A stretch of 64,000 nt of DNA, from contig CAIWHP010000033.1 of NCBI GenBank assembly GCA_903912445.1, positions 1-64,000 of the forward strand. The letters run 5' to 3'. The notes beneath the pieces are model-generated. The model was not told the DNA's origin, made no database searches, and was given only the letters and a program-made list of their open reading frames with translations. Positions 26,150-34,060 of the stretch are shown in pieces (position 1 is the stretch's first letter; the number at the start of each line of letters is the position of its first letter). This DNA comes from an uncultured Lentisphaerota bacterium. GTDB taxonomy: Bacteria > Verrucomicrobiota > Kiritimatiellia > CAIQIC01. Position numbers and translations under genes: made by a program.

Positions 26150-26425
26150 ATGAAGATATGGCATCGGATGGTTATCACGGGCGGCGTGGCGGTGGCGACA
26201 GTCTTGCTGGCCGGCACCAGCCTCGCGGCGGGTGGCGGCAAGGGGCCGCAATATCGCGGTGGCCAGGCCAACGGCAGCGTCACGCGCACGGAAACAGCGA
26301 CGCAGACCCGTCAGCAGTTGCGGGACGGTTCCTGCCTGACTGGCACGGCGGCCACAACGGGTACGGCTGCGGCGAGCACGGGCGCCCGTCAGCGCCTGCG
26401 GGATGGTTCCTGCCTGACCAAGTAA
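26150..26425 (+). CDS. Small secreted protein with duplicated RDGSCLT motif
   Basis: A 91-residue exported protein. The signal peptide is clear (VITGGVAVATVLLAGTSLAAG). The mature 65 residues are rich in Thr, Gly and Ala and contain the 11-residue motif RQxLRDGSCLT twice, at 54-64 and 80-90, each with one cysteine. AGGAG is 7 bases before the ATG. It is divergent from the ECF sigma operon and followed by a hairpin terminator. The function is unknown; the repeats could be a recognition or disulfide site, or a processed peptide. Confidence 0.75.
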   Translation: MKIWHRMVITGGVAVATVLLAGTSLAAGGGKGPQYRGGQANGSVTRTETATQTRQQLRDGSCLTGTAATTGTAAASTGARQRLRDGSCLTK

Positions 26426-26443
26426 GGTGGGTTGTGAAAGGCG

Positions 26444-26469
26444 GCGCCGGAGGTGTTTACCTCCGGCGC
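26444..26469 (+). terminator. Perfect hairpin after the small secreted protein gene
   Basis: An 11-bp perfect stem (GCGCCGGAGGT with its complement) and a 4-base loop GTTT starts 19 bases after the stop codon. No T-run follows, so it may instead be an mRNA-stabilising hairpin between the two plus-strand genes. Confidence 0.5.
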
Positions 26470-26529
26470 TGCCGCCGCGCGCCGGGCCCGGGCGGCGCGC
26501 TTTCCTGGCAGCACGAAACTGACAACGAG

Positions 26530-28041
26530 ATGAGCATGACTATGACAGCATCACAGCGGAGTCTTTGGGTAGGGTTGATTGTAACCGTAGGGCTGGCCTT
26601 GGGCAGCGACGCGGCCCCGGCCGGAGCGAAGCCAGAAAAACCGGGCAGGCCCGGGCGCCGTGCGGGCACGGTGCTTTATCAGTTGCGCGAGGACGCCACC
26701 CCGGCGCAGCAACAGGCGCTGCGGCAGATCTGCCAGAGCGCCGGGCTGCGCTTTGACAAGCAACTGCGCCACGGCGCGGTGCGCGCGCGAGCCCCCTTCG
26801 CGCCGGCTGGATCCGAGGAAGCCTTGGCCTTGAGCCTGTTGCAAAGCGGCGCGGTGGACTGGGCGGAACCGGACTATGAAGTGCAGCCGGTGGGCATCCC
26901 CAACGACCCCCTCTTTGCGCAACAGTGGTGGCATTGGGCTGTTCATACGCCCGCCGCCTGGGACCTCACCACGGGCAGTTCAAACATCATCGTTGCCGTG
27001 TGCGACACCGGCGTCCAGACGACACACCCCGACCTGGCGGCCCATCTGATCCTGCCGGGCTACAATACGTATTTGAACAACACCTATGTCGAGGACACGT
27101 TTGGCCACGGGACGATGGTGGCCGGGTTTGTCGGCGCCATCGGGAACAACAGCCTGGGCGTCGCGGGTATGGCTTGGAATGTCAAAATTCTGCCCATCCG
27201 CATCACCTATGCCGATGGGGTCGGCTCCGCCTACCTCAGCGATATGGCCGAAGGCTTGAGCTACGCCGCCGACCACGGCGCGAGGGTCATCAACTGCAGT
27301 TTTAGCGGCTACAGTTCCAGCACCATCGAAACGGCGGCGAAATACTCCCGTGGCAAGGGCGCCTTGGTCTGCTTTGCGGCGGGCAACAGCGCGCTGGATC
27401 TCTCGGTGGGTTATCTCGATTCCACCAACAGTGTTGTCGTCGGCGCGACGACGGCCTCGGACATCCGCGCCTCCTGGTCGAACTATGGCAAACCGATTGA
27501 CCTGGTAGCACCCGGCGAAAATGTCATGACCACCTACCTGGGCGGCGGCTATGCCAGCGGCAGCGGCACCTCCTTTGCTTCCCCGATCACCGCCGGTCTC
27601 GCCGCGCTGATTTTCTCGGTCAATCCAAGCTTGGCTCCGGCTGATGTTGAACTCATTCTTAAAAGCACCTGCCGGGATCTGGGCGTGGTTGGCGATGACA
27701 ACATCTATGGCGCGGGCTTGGTCCAAGCGGATGCCGCCGTCTTGCTGGCCGCCAAGGTGCTGGCGGCGCCGACCGGGTTGACCGTCAAGGCGCTTCTCAA
27801 AACCGTCACCCTTGCGTGGACCGATAACGCGAGCAATGAAACGGGCTATTATCTTGAGCGGGCACTGAAGACCCGCACGACCTATGGCGCTTTTGCGCGG
27901 GTGGCCACCCTCGGGGCGAATACCACCAGCTTCAGCCAGACTGTGGCCGCAGGCTCCTATGCCTATCGCCTGCAAGCGTTCAACAGTACCACGGGCGTGG
28001 TTTCGGGCTATTCCGCCACCGTCACCATCACTGTCAGGTAA
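26530..28041 (+). CDS. Secreted subtilisin-family serine protease (S8)
   Basis: A 503-residue protein with a signal peptide (LWVGLIVTVGLALGSDAAPA), an inhibitor-like propeptide (GTVLYQLREDATPAQQQ... to about residue 115), and an S8 catalytic domain. The triad is D159 in CDTGVQTTHPD, H193 in FGHGTMVAG and S348 in GSGTSFASP. The last 90 residues form a fibronectin type III-like domain (APTGLTVKALLKTVTLAW). It is expected in the periplasm or outside the cell. Several ATGs lie at the start (26530, 26536, 26542); none has a clear ribosome site, so the exact start is uncertain. Confidence 0.93.
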   Translation: MSMTMTASQRSLWVGLIVTVGLALGSDAAPAGAKPEKPGRPGRRAGTVLYQLREDATPAQQQALRQICQSAGLRFDKQLRHGAVRARAPFAPAGSEEALALSLLQSGAVDWAEPDYEVQPVGIPNDPLFAQQWWHWAVHTPAAWDLTTGSSNIIVAVCDTGVQTTHPDLAAHLILPGYNTYLNNTYVEDTFGHGTMVAGFVGAIGNNSLGVAGMAWNVKILPIRITYADGVGSAYLSDMAEGLSYAADHGARVINCSFSGYSSSTIETAAKYSRGKGALVCFAAGNSALDLSVGYLDSTNSVVVGATTASDIRASWSNYGKPIDLVAPGENVMTTYLGGGYASGSGTSFASPITAGLAALIFSVNPSLAPADVELILKSTCRDLGVVGDDNIYGAGLVQADAAVLLAAKVLAAPTGLTVKALLKTVTLAWTDNASNETGYYLERALKTRTTYGAFARVATLGANTTSFSQTVAAGSYAYRLQAFNSTTGVVSGYSATVTITVR

Positions 28042-28098
28042 CAAACCCTCGTGCGCGACAGGGCCCGTCTGACCCGCGGTCCTGCGCGCGCACCTGCC

Positions 28099-28134
28099 AA
28101 CCGCCGGAGGAGTGTTTCCTCCGGCGGTTTCATT
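28099..28134 (+). terminator. Rho-independent terminator of the subtilase gene
   Basis: A 13-bp perfect stem (AACCGCCGGAGGA with its complement) and a 5-base loop is followed by TTTCATTTT. It lies 57 bases after the stop codon. Confidence 0.85.
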
Positions 28135-28154
28135 TTAAGAATCAGGCGGGTTGG

Positions 28155-28400
28155 TCAGATGAACAGCGTGGCGTTGGACTTGTCGGCTGCATCGGGCCTG
28201 TTGATGTGGGAGAGCGGCAGCACCTTCGCCCCGCGCGACATCATCCTGACGAAAGGCGCTCCCGAAAGCCCTTTTTCACCGCTGGGGCCTGAGGCTTGTG
28301 CAGGATGTTCAGCCTCCGGAAGGTGAAGCACATCGTCGCCTGGCTGTCCCGCGCCGCCGCGCCGTTGGCGATGATGAACGAGGCGCTGGCAGCCGCTGGG
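28155..28400 (-). pseudogene. DsrE-type domain remnant with internal deletion
   Basis: On the minus strand this encodes ASFIIANGAAARDSQATMCF and LNILHKPQAPAV, matching the DsrE domain of the fusion protein at 29591-32065. A stop breaks the frame (RERLSSG-stop). The homology resumes in another frame and ends ADKSNATLFI with a stop. About 65 residues between LSKLN and ADKSN of the intact protein are missing. It is therefore a decayed, shortened copy. Confidence 0.85.
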
Positions 28401-28442
28401 GTGCGGGTTGGGTCCAGGCGGTCGCCAGCGTGGGTCCTGGCC

Positions 28443-28970
28443 CTAAAGTTTTTTCTTTTCGAACCAGACAAACAGGGCGAGTACGATGGCCCAGAAAACC
28501 GGGATGATGATCCAAGGCGAAAGGCCGAGTGTTTCCGGCAGTCCGAGCTTGCCGAAATCTTTCCACGCCAGAACCGTGGTGCGGAGCATGGGGAATAATT
28601 CAGCGTAAAGTGCTGCGCCTGCCAGCATCCCTGCGATCGCGAAGATGGCGCCCCAGCGTCCTTCCCCGAGCGCGCCGACGGCCGTGCCGGGGCAGTAACC
28701 CATGACGGCCCAACCCCCGCCGAACAGCAGGCCGCCGAGCACCACCGCTCCGACGTTCATCGCTTTATGCCCGAGCGTAATCACGCCCGCAGCCTTCAGG
28801 AGATAGAAGCCAACCATGCCGACAAGGATCGCAGAGAGCATGAACTTCAGGATCGTCATGTCGCGCAGTTGCATGGCGCCGACTTGTTTGTCGAACCGAA
28901 GCACGCGTCCTTTTTGCAGCAAAAAGCCAAACGCGACGCCGGTGATGAGCCCGAGTGCATGTTCATTCAT
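28443..28970 (-). CDS. YeeE/YedE-type sulfur transport membrane protein (C-terminal half type)
   Basis: A 175-residue integral membrane protein with about five helices and the YeeE/YedE signature GYCPGTAVGALGEGRWGA. The conserved cysteine is in the half-channel of thiosulfate/sulfur transporters. It starts MNEHALGLITG at 28970, overlapping the previous gene by 8 bases. With the partner encoded just upstream it forms the split two-gene version of YeeE. The overlapping pair would bring reduced sulfur into the cell for the fusion enzyme encoded upstream. Confidence 0.88.
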   Translation of the reverse strand: MNEHALGLITGVAFGFLLQKGRVLRFDKQVGAMQLRDMTILKFMLSAILVGMVGFYLLKAAGVITLGHKAMNVGAVVLGGLLFGGGWAVMGYCPGTAVGALGEGRWGAIFAIAGMLAGAALYAELFPMLRTTVLAWKDFGKLGLPETLGLSPWIIIPVFWAIVLALFVWFEKKKL

Positions 28971-29508
28971 GGCGGCGGCCTCCATAAACCAGGCGTGCGA
29001 CCACCATGCCCATGCCGAAGAACACGCACAGCGCGGCGAACCCGCTGGTCGAAAGTTGCATCATGCCGCTCAGGCCGTGCCCGCTCGGACACCCATCGGC
29101 GAGACGTACCCCGAACATCGCCACGACTCCGCCTAGAAAGGCAAAGGCTGCCCGCCGCATGACGCCCGCACCGAAGCGCTCCGCCCACAGCGGTGGCACA
29201 GCCTCAAGCTTGAAGCTCCGGTCGGTGCGCGCCGATATAAACGCGCCCAGCAAGATGCCCGCGACGAGCATGAACTGCCAATCCACCTGTACCTTCTCTT
29301 TGGTGAAATAGGCGTTGTTCTTGACGTGCTCCGGCGCGACCGCACCCTCCAGCATGCCTGCCGCGCGCACGAACGTCGTTGAGGTCCCGAGATAACTCGT
29401 CTTCCCCATCAGCTTGGTCGTTGCCACCGCGGAGGCCACCGCCAGCAGCCCGGCCAGTGCGCCCGCCAGATAGGGGCTCCAGCCACCGTCCAACGTCTTC
29501 CATTTCAT
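28963..29508 (-). CDS. YeeE/YedE-type sulfur transport membrane protein (N-terminal half type)
   Basis: A 181-residue membrane protein with four or five helices. The signature is DGCPSGHGLSGMMQLSTSG, with the conserved cysteine. AGGA is about 7 bases before the ATG at 29508 (MKWKTLDGGWSPY); the open frame before it is not needed. It overlaps the second half by 8 bases. Substrate is thought to be thiosulfate or persulfide-related sulfur (known of the family; not shown here). Confidence 0.88.
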   Translation of the reverse strand: MKWKTLDGGWSPYLAGALAGLLAVASAVATTKLMGKTSYLGTSTTFVRAAGMLEGAVAPEHVKNNAYFTKEKVQVDWQFMLVAGILLGAFISARTDRSFKLEAVPPLWAERFGAGVMRRAAFAFLGGVVAMFGVRLADGCPSGHGLSGMMQLSTSGFAALCVFFGMGMVVARLVYGGRRHE

Positions 29509-29590
29509 AGTGCATTCCTTGTGTCGCGTGAGTGGTGTTCGCTCCTCGGGCATGTCCGGCAAAATATTTTCCCCATAGCTGGGCCCGCAG

Positions 29591-32065
29591 TTAAATAAAC
29601 AGCGTGGCGTTGGACTTGTCGGCTTCGCCGAGCATGGCGGCGACGCCGCCGTACTCCAGTCCGTCGAGCAGCTCTGCCTTCTTCAGGCCCATCACGTCCA
29701 TCGTCATTGTGCAGGCGACCAGCCGGACGCCGGCCTGCTGCGCGGCGGCGATCAGGCTGGGCAGGGTCTCGACGTTCTTCTGGCGCATGACCATTTTCAT
29801 CATCGCGGTGCCCATCCCGAGCATGTTGAGCTTGGAGAGCTTCAGCGCGTTCGCGCCGCGCGGCATCATCCAGCCGAACATGCGTTCGATAAACGCCTTG
29901 CTGACCGAAGGCGCCTGCGGCTTGCGCAGGATGTTCAGGCCCCAGAAGGTGAAGAACATCGTCACCTGGCTGCCCATCGCGGCCGCGCCGTTGGCGATGA
30001 TGAACGAGGCGATCGCGCGGTCGAGGTCGCCGGAGAAAACCACCAGCGTCTTGTTGGTCGGCAGCTGCACCGCCACGCCGGCCGCGGCCGGCGCCTGCTT
30101 GCGGATCTGGGCGACGATCTGCGCGGCGTCCTGCCGGAGGCTGACGAGCTGATGGCCCTGCCGGTGGCACCACGCGGGCGCGTCGGCGAGGAACCCGGCG
30201 TCGGTGACGGTCATGAGGATTTCGTCGCCCACGGCGAGCTGATCCATCGCCTGCTTCAGCTTGAGGATCGGGCCGGGGCACTGCGCGCCGGAGCAGTCGA
30301 GCTTGACCTGGCGGCCGGATGGAGCAGGGGCAATGGTTGATGGGGGATGGTTGATGGCGGCCTTGGCGGCGAGCTGCTCCTCGGCGTAGGCCAGGAAGGC
30401 CGGCTCCTGCGGCGCGGCCCCGATCCGGTCCTTGTGCCAGGCGCGGAAGGTGTTCGCCCCGCCGGCGAGGGTGGCGACCGTGAAGCCGTGCTGGCGCAGC
30501 AGGCGGTAGGCGAGGTAGCTGCGGAAGCCGACCTTGCAATAGACGAACAGGGCTTTGTCCTTGGGCAGTTCGCCGAGGCGCGTGCGCAGTTTGCCGAGCG
30601 GGATGTTCCGCGCGCCGGGGATGTGCCACAGCTCGAACTCCTGCGGGCTGCGCACATCCACGAGCACGCCGGCATCGGTGCGCGCGGGATAGTCCTCGGC
30701 ATACCAGAGCTGGAGGTCGCCGAGCTGCAGGTTGCTGGCGACGAAGCCGGCCATGTTCACCGGATCCTTCGCCGAGCCGAAGGGCGGGGCATAGGCGAGC
30801 TCCAGCGACTGGAGGTCGTGGACGGTCAGGCCGGCGCGGAGCGCGGTGGCGAAGACGTCGAGCCGCTTGTCCACGCCGTCGGCGCCGACCACCTGCGCGC
30901 CGAGCAGCTTGCCGGTGTCCGGCGTGAACAGCAGCTTGATGTGCATCGGTGCGGTGCCGGGGTAGTAGCTGGCGTGGCCGCTGGGGTGGATATAGACCTT
31001 GCGGAAGGCCAGCTGGGCGCGCTTGAGCTGCTTCTCCGTCGCGCCGGTGCCGCCGCCGGTCATGGCGAAGATCTTGACGATCGCGGTGCCCTGCGTGCTG
31101 CTGTAGGTCGTGGCGCGGCCGCAGATGTTCTCGGCGGCAATGCGGCCCTGCCGGTTTGCCGGGCCGGCGAGCGGAATGATCCAGGCCTCCGGCAGCACGG
31201 TGTGGGTGACCTCGACCGCGTCGCCGGCGGCGTAGATGGCGGGATCGCTCGTGCGCTGGTGGGCATCCACCTTGATGCCGCCGCGCGGGCCAAGCTCCAG
31301 CCCGGCGGCCTTCGCCAGCGCCGTGTCTGCCCGCACGCCGGCGGAGAGCAGGACGAAGTCGGCGGTCAGCGTCGTGCCGTTCTTCAGCTCGGCGGCGACG
31401 CGCCCGTTGACGTCGCGGAACGCGGCCGCGGCGGTGCCCAGGTGGAGCTTCACGCCGTGCTGCTCCATGTGCTGCTGCAGCCCCCAGGCCATCTCGGGGT
31501 CGAGCGGCGGCATGATCTGGTCGATCATCTCCACGAGGTCCACCGCCAGGCCGCGCTCGCGGAAGTTCTCCGCCACCTCGACGCCGATGTAGCCGCCGCC
31601 GATGACGATTGCGCTCTTGGCGCCGCCATCCACGACGGCCTTGATCTGGTCCATGTCCGCGATGTTGCGCAGGACGAAAATTTTCGGATGGTCGAGGCCC
31701 GGCAGGTCGGGCCGCAGCGGCAGGGCGCCCGGCGCGAGCACGAGTTGGTCGTAGGCCTCGGCATAGTCCCGGCCCGTCGCCAGCTCGCGGACGCGGATCG
31801 ACTTCTGCGCGCGGTCGATGGCCGTGACCTCGTGGCCGGTGCGGACGTCGAGGTTGAGCGAGGCCTTGAGGCTCTGCGGGGTCTGGAGCAGCAGGTCGTC
31901 GCGTTCCTCGATCGCGCCGCCGATGTGATAGGGCAGGCCGCAGTTGGCGAAACTGACGTACTGGCTGCGCTCCAGCACGATGATCTCCGCCTGCTCGTCC
32001 AGCCGCCGCGCCCGCGCCGCCGCGCTCATCCCCGCCGCCACACCGCCGATGACTACGATTTTCAT
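29591..32065 (-). CDS. FAD-dependent CoA-disulfide/persulfide reductase fused to rhodanese, TusA and DsrE domains
   Basis: An 824-residue cytoplasmic protein of four modules. Residues 1-445: pyridine nucleotide-disulfide oxidoreductase with FAD site VVIGGVAAGMSAAARARR, redox cysteine C42-43 in FANCGLPYH, and NAD site VIGGGYIGVE. Residues about 460-555: rhodanese with active cysteine in VYCKVGFRS. Residues about 585-650: TusA/SirA with LDCSGAQCPGP. Residues about 660-824: DsrE/F domain (VVFSGDLDRAIASFIIANG). The enzyme would reduce CoA- or protein-persulfides and pass sulfane sulfur along the chain. It is next to the YeeE pair. A short repeat-coded linker, about NHPPSTIAPAPS, lies before TusA. 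Confidence 0.93.
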   Translation of the reverse strand: MKIVVIGGVAAGMSAAARARRLDEQAEIIVLERSQYVSFANCGLPYHIGGAIEERDDLLLQTPQSLKASLNLDVRTGHEVTAIDRAQKSIRVRELATGRDYAEAYDQLVLAPGALPLRPDLPGLDHPKIFVLRNIADMDQIKAVVDGGAKSAIVIGGGYIGVEVAENFRERGLAVDLVEMIDQIMPPLDPEMAWGLQQHMEQHGVKLHLGTAAAAFRDVNGRVAAELKNGTTLTADFVLLSAGVRADTALAKAAGLELGPRGGIKVDAHQRTSDPAIYAAGDAVEVTHTVLPEAWIIPLAGPANRQGRIAAENICGRATTYSSTQGTAIVKIFAMTGGGTGATEKQLKRAQLAFRKVYIHPSGHASYYPGTAPMHIKLLFTPDTGKLLGAQVVGADGVDKRLDVFATALRAGLTVHDLQSLELAYAPPFGSAKDPVNMAGFVASNLQLGDLQLWYAEDYPARTDAGVLVDVRSPQEFELWHIPGARNIPLGKLRTRLGELPKDKALFVYCKVGFRSYLAYRLLRQHGFTVATLAGGANTFRAWHKDRIGAAPQEPAFLAYAEEQLAAKAAINHPPSTIAPAPSGRQVKLDCSGAQCPGPILKLKQAMDQLAVGDEILMTVTDAGFLADAPAWCHRQGHQLVSLRQDAAQIVAQIRKQAPAAAGVAVQLPTNKTLVVFSGDLDRAIASFIIANGAAAMGSQVTMFFTFWGLNILRKPQAPSVSKAFIERMFGWMMPRGANALKLSKLNMLGMGTAMMKMVMRQKNVETLPSLIAAAQQAGVRLVACTMTMDVMGLKKAELLDGLEYGGVAAMLGEADKSNATLFI

Positions 32066-32154
32066 GTTCGCTCCCTTGCAAATTTTACAGCGGTAGGGCG
32101 GTCGCGCCGCGACCGCCGTGGACGGCGTCCTTCACCCGAAAGACCGCCCCTGCC

Positions 32155-32236
32155 TTTCCAAACCTTGGAAGCCCGCTGCGTTATTTCTTCCAAGCATTGG
32201 AAAAACTCACTGTTTCCGTTTCCAAGGCTTGGAAAA
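32155..32236. repeat. Three TTTCCAANNNTTGGAAA palindromes
   Basis: Copies at 32155-32170, 32188-32205 and 32219-32236 lie upstream of the fusion-enzyme gene and after the stop of the DUF985 gene. The triplet arrangement and spacing of about 30 bases match the triplet at 22213-22292. A further tandem repeat (CCGCCAAG/CTTGGCGG type) follows at about 32239-32312. Confidence 0.9.
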
Positions 32237-32273
32237 CCTTAACCGCCACGCCGCCCAGGCCGCCAAGTCGGAC

Positions 32274-32813
32274 TCACGTTTTCTTGGCGCTCTTGGCGAC
32301 TTGGCGGTTTTCCAACGTCAGTTCCGTGATCAATTTTTTGTGCCGTGGAAATTGCGCGGCCAGTTGCCGGCGGTCGGCCATCTCGAAGTCCGCGAAGTCG
32401 AAGCCCGGCGCGACGGTGCAGCCGAGCAGGGTGAAGCCGCGCCGCGACGTGATGCGCGCCGCAAACCAGTGGCCGCGCGGGACGACGATCTGCGGCAGCT
32501 CGCCGCGTCCCGGATGCAGGCCGAGCCGGTGCTCGGTCAGCGTGCCGTCGGGCGCGAGGTCCACGACCAGGAACGGCTGGCCGTGATAGAAGTGCCACAT
32601 CTCGTCGGAATGCAGCCGGTGAAAGGTGGAGAACTCGCGGCCGGCGAGAAGGAAGTAGACGGCGGTCGAGAACGCGCGCGGCCCGCGGAAGCGGCGGGGC
32701 AGGGCGGCGCGCGCAATCGCTTCGCCGGCGCGATAGGTCTCGCGATACCAGCCGCCTTCCGGGTGCGGCTGGAGGCGCAGGTGCTTGATCCACTTTGCTG
32801 CGTCCTGGTTCAT
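32274..32813 (-). CDS. Cupin-fold protein of the DUF985 family
   Basis: A 179-residue single-domain cupin. The family pattern is clear: LQPHPEGGWYRETYR near the N-terminus, AVYFLL...REFSTFHRLHSDEMWHFYHG in the middle, and FTLLGCTVAPGFDFADFEM near the C-terminus. Members are small cytoplasmic proteins of unknown, possibly sugar-epimerase-like function. The last 13 residues (ENRQVAKSAKKT) are encoded by a CTTGGCGG-type repeat and are not part of the domain. It is in the middle of the long minus-strand cluster, but its role there is not obvious. Confidence 0.9.
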   Translation of the reverse strand: MNQDAAKWIKHLRLQPHPEGGWYRETYRAGEAIARAALPRRFRGPRAFSTAVYFLLAGREFSTFHRLHSDEMWHFYHGQPFLVVDLAPDGTLTEHRLGLHPGRGELPQIVVPRGHWFAARITSRRGFTLLGCTVAPGFDFADFEMADRRQLAAQFPRHKKLITELTLENRQVAKSAKKT

Positions 32814-32904
32814 CTGTTTCTTATCCTCCTTGTCGTCGTCGTCGTCCTCGTAATCGGTTTGATTTTCGGGAGCGAGGACGGGAACGAAGGACGAGGACGC
32901 TGCC

Positions 32905-33153
32905 TCAGTTCCTGCTGTACGGGCACGCGCCGGTCGAGCAGCCGCCCCCGCCGCAGGCCGACGGGGTGGGGCAGGCGCCCGAGGCGCACGGCATGGCGCT
33001 CGCCGAGGCCATGGACGCGCTGAAGGTGGAGAGTTGTTTCTCCGGCTTTGGCGCGCCGCACTTCGGGCAGTCGCCCGACGGGCTGTCGGAGCGGCTCACG
33101 AGTTTTTCAAACGCGTGGGCGCATTTGCGGCAGCGATACTCATAGATCGGCAT
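32905..33153 (-). CDS. FmdB-type zinc ribbon protein
   Basis: An 82-residue protein. The N-terminal 40 residues match the FmdB zinc ribbon: MPIYEYRCRKCAHAFE followed by DCPKCG. The rest is a Ser/Ala/Cys/Gly-rich tail with five further cysteines (CASGACPTPSACGGGGC). Family members are often annotated as regulators, but the function is unknown. The tail is unusual and could bind metal. The gap 32814-32904 holds only CGTC/GAGG repeats. Confidence 0.85.
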   Translation of the reverse strand: MPIYEYRCRKCAHAFEKLVSRSDSPSGDCPKCGAPKPEKQLSTFSASMASASAMPCASGACPTPSACGGGGCSTGACPYSRN

Positions 33154-33262
33154 GTTGCGTTCCCTTCCTAATCCTAAGCTTGCTCTTAAACCTGATCGTA
33201 ATCCCGCCCGGCAGCGCGGCAGGCGGAGAGATTACGGGCAAGAGTTGCGATTACGAGCAAGA

Positions 33263-33478
33263 TTATTTACAGCAGCAACCGCCGCCGCTCGCATCTTTGA
33301 ACCCGAGCTTCTTCAGGATGCTAGCCGCTGGGCAGAAGCCCGTGAAGGCCGACTGGATCAGGTTCACGCCGACGAAGGTGGTGAACAGGAACCAGGCGGG
33401 ATGGACCCACCAGCCCAGGGCCAAGCTCACCAGGACGAACGTCCCGGCCATTACGCGCACTCCGTTATCTACGGTCAT
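33263..33478 (-). CDS. DUF2892/YgaP-type inner-membrane protein
   Basis: A 71-residue protein with two membrane helices (VMAGTFVLVSLALGWWV and AWFLFTTFVGVNLIQSAF) and the family motif TGFCPAASILKKLG. It ends GGGCCCK. DUF2892 domains are commonly attached to, or encoded near, rhodanese proteins, consistent with the rhodanese-containing fusion encoded 1.2 kb downstream. The 33154-33262 gap holds repeats of the GATTACG type. Confidence 0.88.
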   Translation of the reverse strand: MTVDNGVRVMAGTFVLVSLALGWWVHPAWFLFTTFVGVNLIQSAFTGFCPAASILKKLGFKDASGGGCCCK

Positions 33479-33578
33479 GTTAGTTTCCTTTCATCAAAGC
33501 GGACTGAAGAGCGAAGGCTTCAGGCTGCGGAACATACCATGTTATCCCGATCTTTCAGCCTTTGCCTGTTTTCTCCGC

Positions 33579-33749
33579 CTATCTACCCGCGGCCAACATC
33601 GCGCCGATACCGGCATAGACGGCCATCGAGACGAAGGGATTGGCGGTGATGGGGCACGCGCCCGTCTTGCAGCCGACAAATTTATACAGCGCGAACCCGA
33701 TGGCCGCGCCGATGGCGCCGCCGATCAGCATGCGTACGAGCATGGTCAT
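33579..33749 (-). CDS. Small two-helix membrane protein (DUF6132-like)
   Basis: A 56-residue protein with two glycine-rich helices (MLIGGAIGAAIGFALYKFVG and SMAVYAGIGAMLAAG) separated by CKTGACPITANPF. This matches the CxxGxCPITxNP pattern of DUF6132, small membrane proteins encoded near sulfur or rhodanese genes. AAGGA is 8 bases before the ATG at 33749; an alternative ATG at 33773 overlaps the previous stop. The function is unknown. Confidence 0.8.
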   Translation of the reverse strand: MTMLVRMLIGGAIGAAIGFALYKFVGCKTGACPITANPFVSMAVYAGIGAMLAAGR

Positions 33750-33769
33750 TTTCGTTTTCCTTTCAACGG

Positions 33770-34060
33770 TCATAGTTCCTCTTCCACCGGCAGCACGAAG
33801 GCGCGCAGGCCCTCCTCCGGGTAAAGCACGGTCTTGAATTGCTGCAGCGATGTCTTGAGCACCGTCAGGCGGCCGTCCGGCACGATGCTGAAGAGCAGGG
33901 TGGAGCGGTCCGGCCATTCGGCGGTGCCGAGCTTCTTGCCGGTGAGGCCCTCGCCGGTGACCTGGGTCAGCTCGGTATAGGCCTGGACGCCGGCCCCTTC
34001 GATCAGGGCGATCAGTTCCGCGTGCCGGGCGCGCGGGCCGATGATGAGCAACATCTTCAT
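33770..34060 (-). CDS. PII-like protein associated with RND pumps (PG0541/DUF3240 type)
   Basis: A 96-residue cytoplasmic protein, MKMLLIIGPRARHAELIALIEGAGVQAYTEL, with the ferredoxin-like alternation of PII proteins. No T-loop of the nitrogen-regulatory type is visible. Small PII-like proteins of this type are encoded directly after RND pumps and were seen to co-occur with them in other phyla (established knowledge of the family; role unproven). Its start overlaps the pump's stop (ATGA at 34057-34060), so it may sense a ligand and regulate the pump. Confidence 0.8.
   Translation of the reverse strand: MKMLLIIGPRARHAELIALIEGAGVQAYTELTQVTGEGLTGKKLGTAEWPDRSTLLFSIVPDGRLTVLKTSLQQFKTVLYPEEGLRAFVLPVEEEL

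Noticed and set aside
25796-26251. Minus-strand frame of about 150 codons, starting near MRDYTAAL
   Set aside because: It shows no domain or ribosome site, and its Cys/His-rich sequence looks like noise from the opposite strand of a repeat-rich region.
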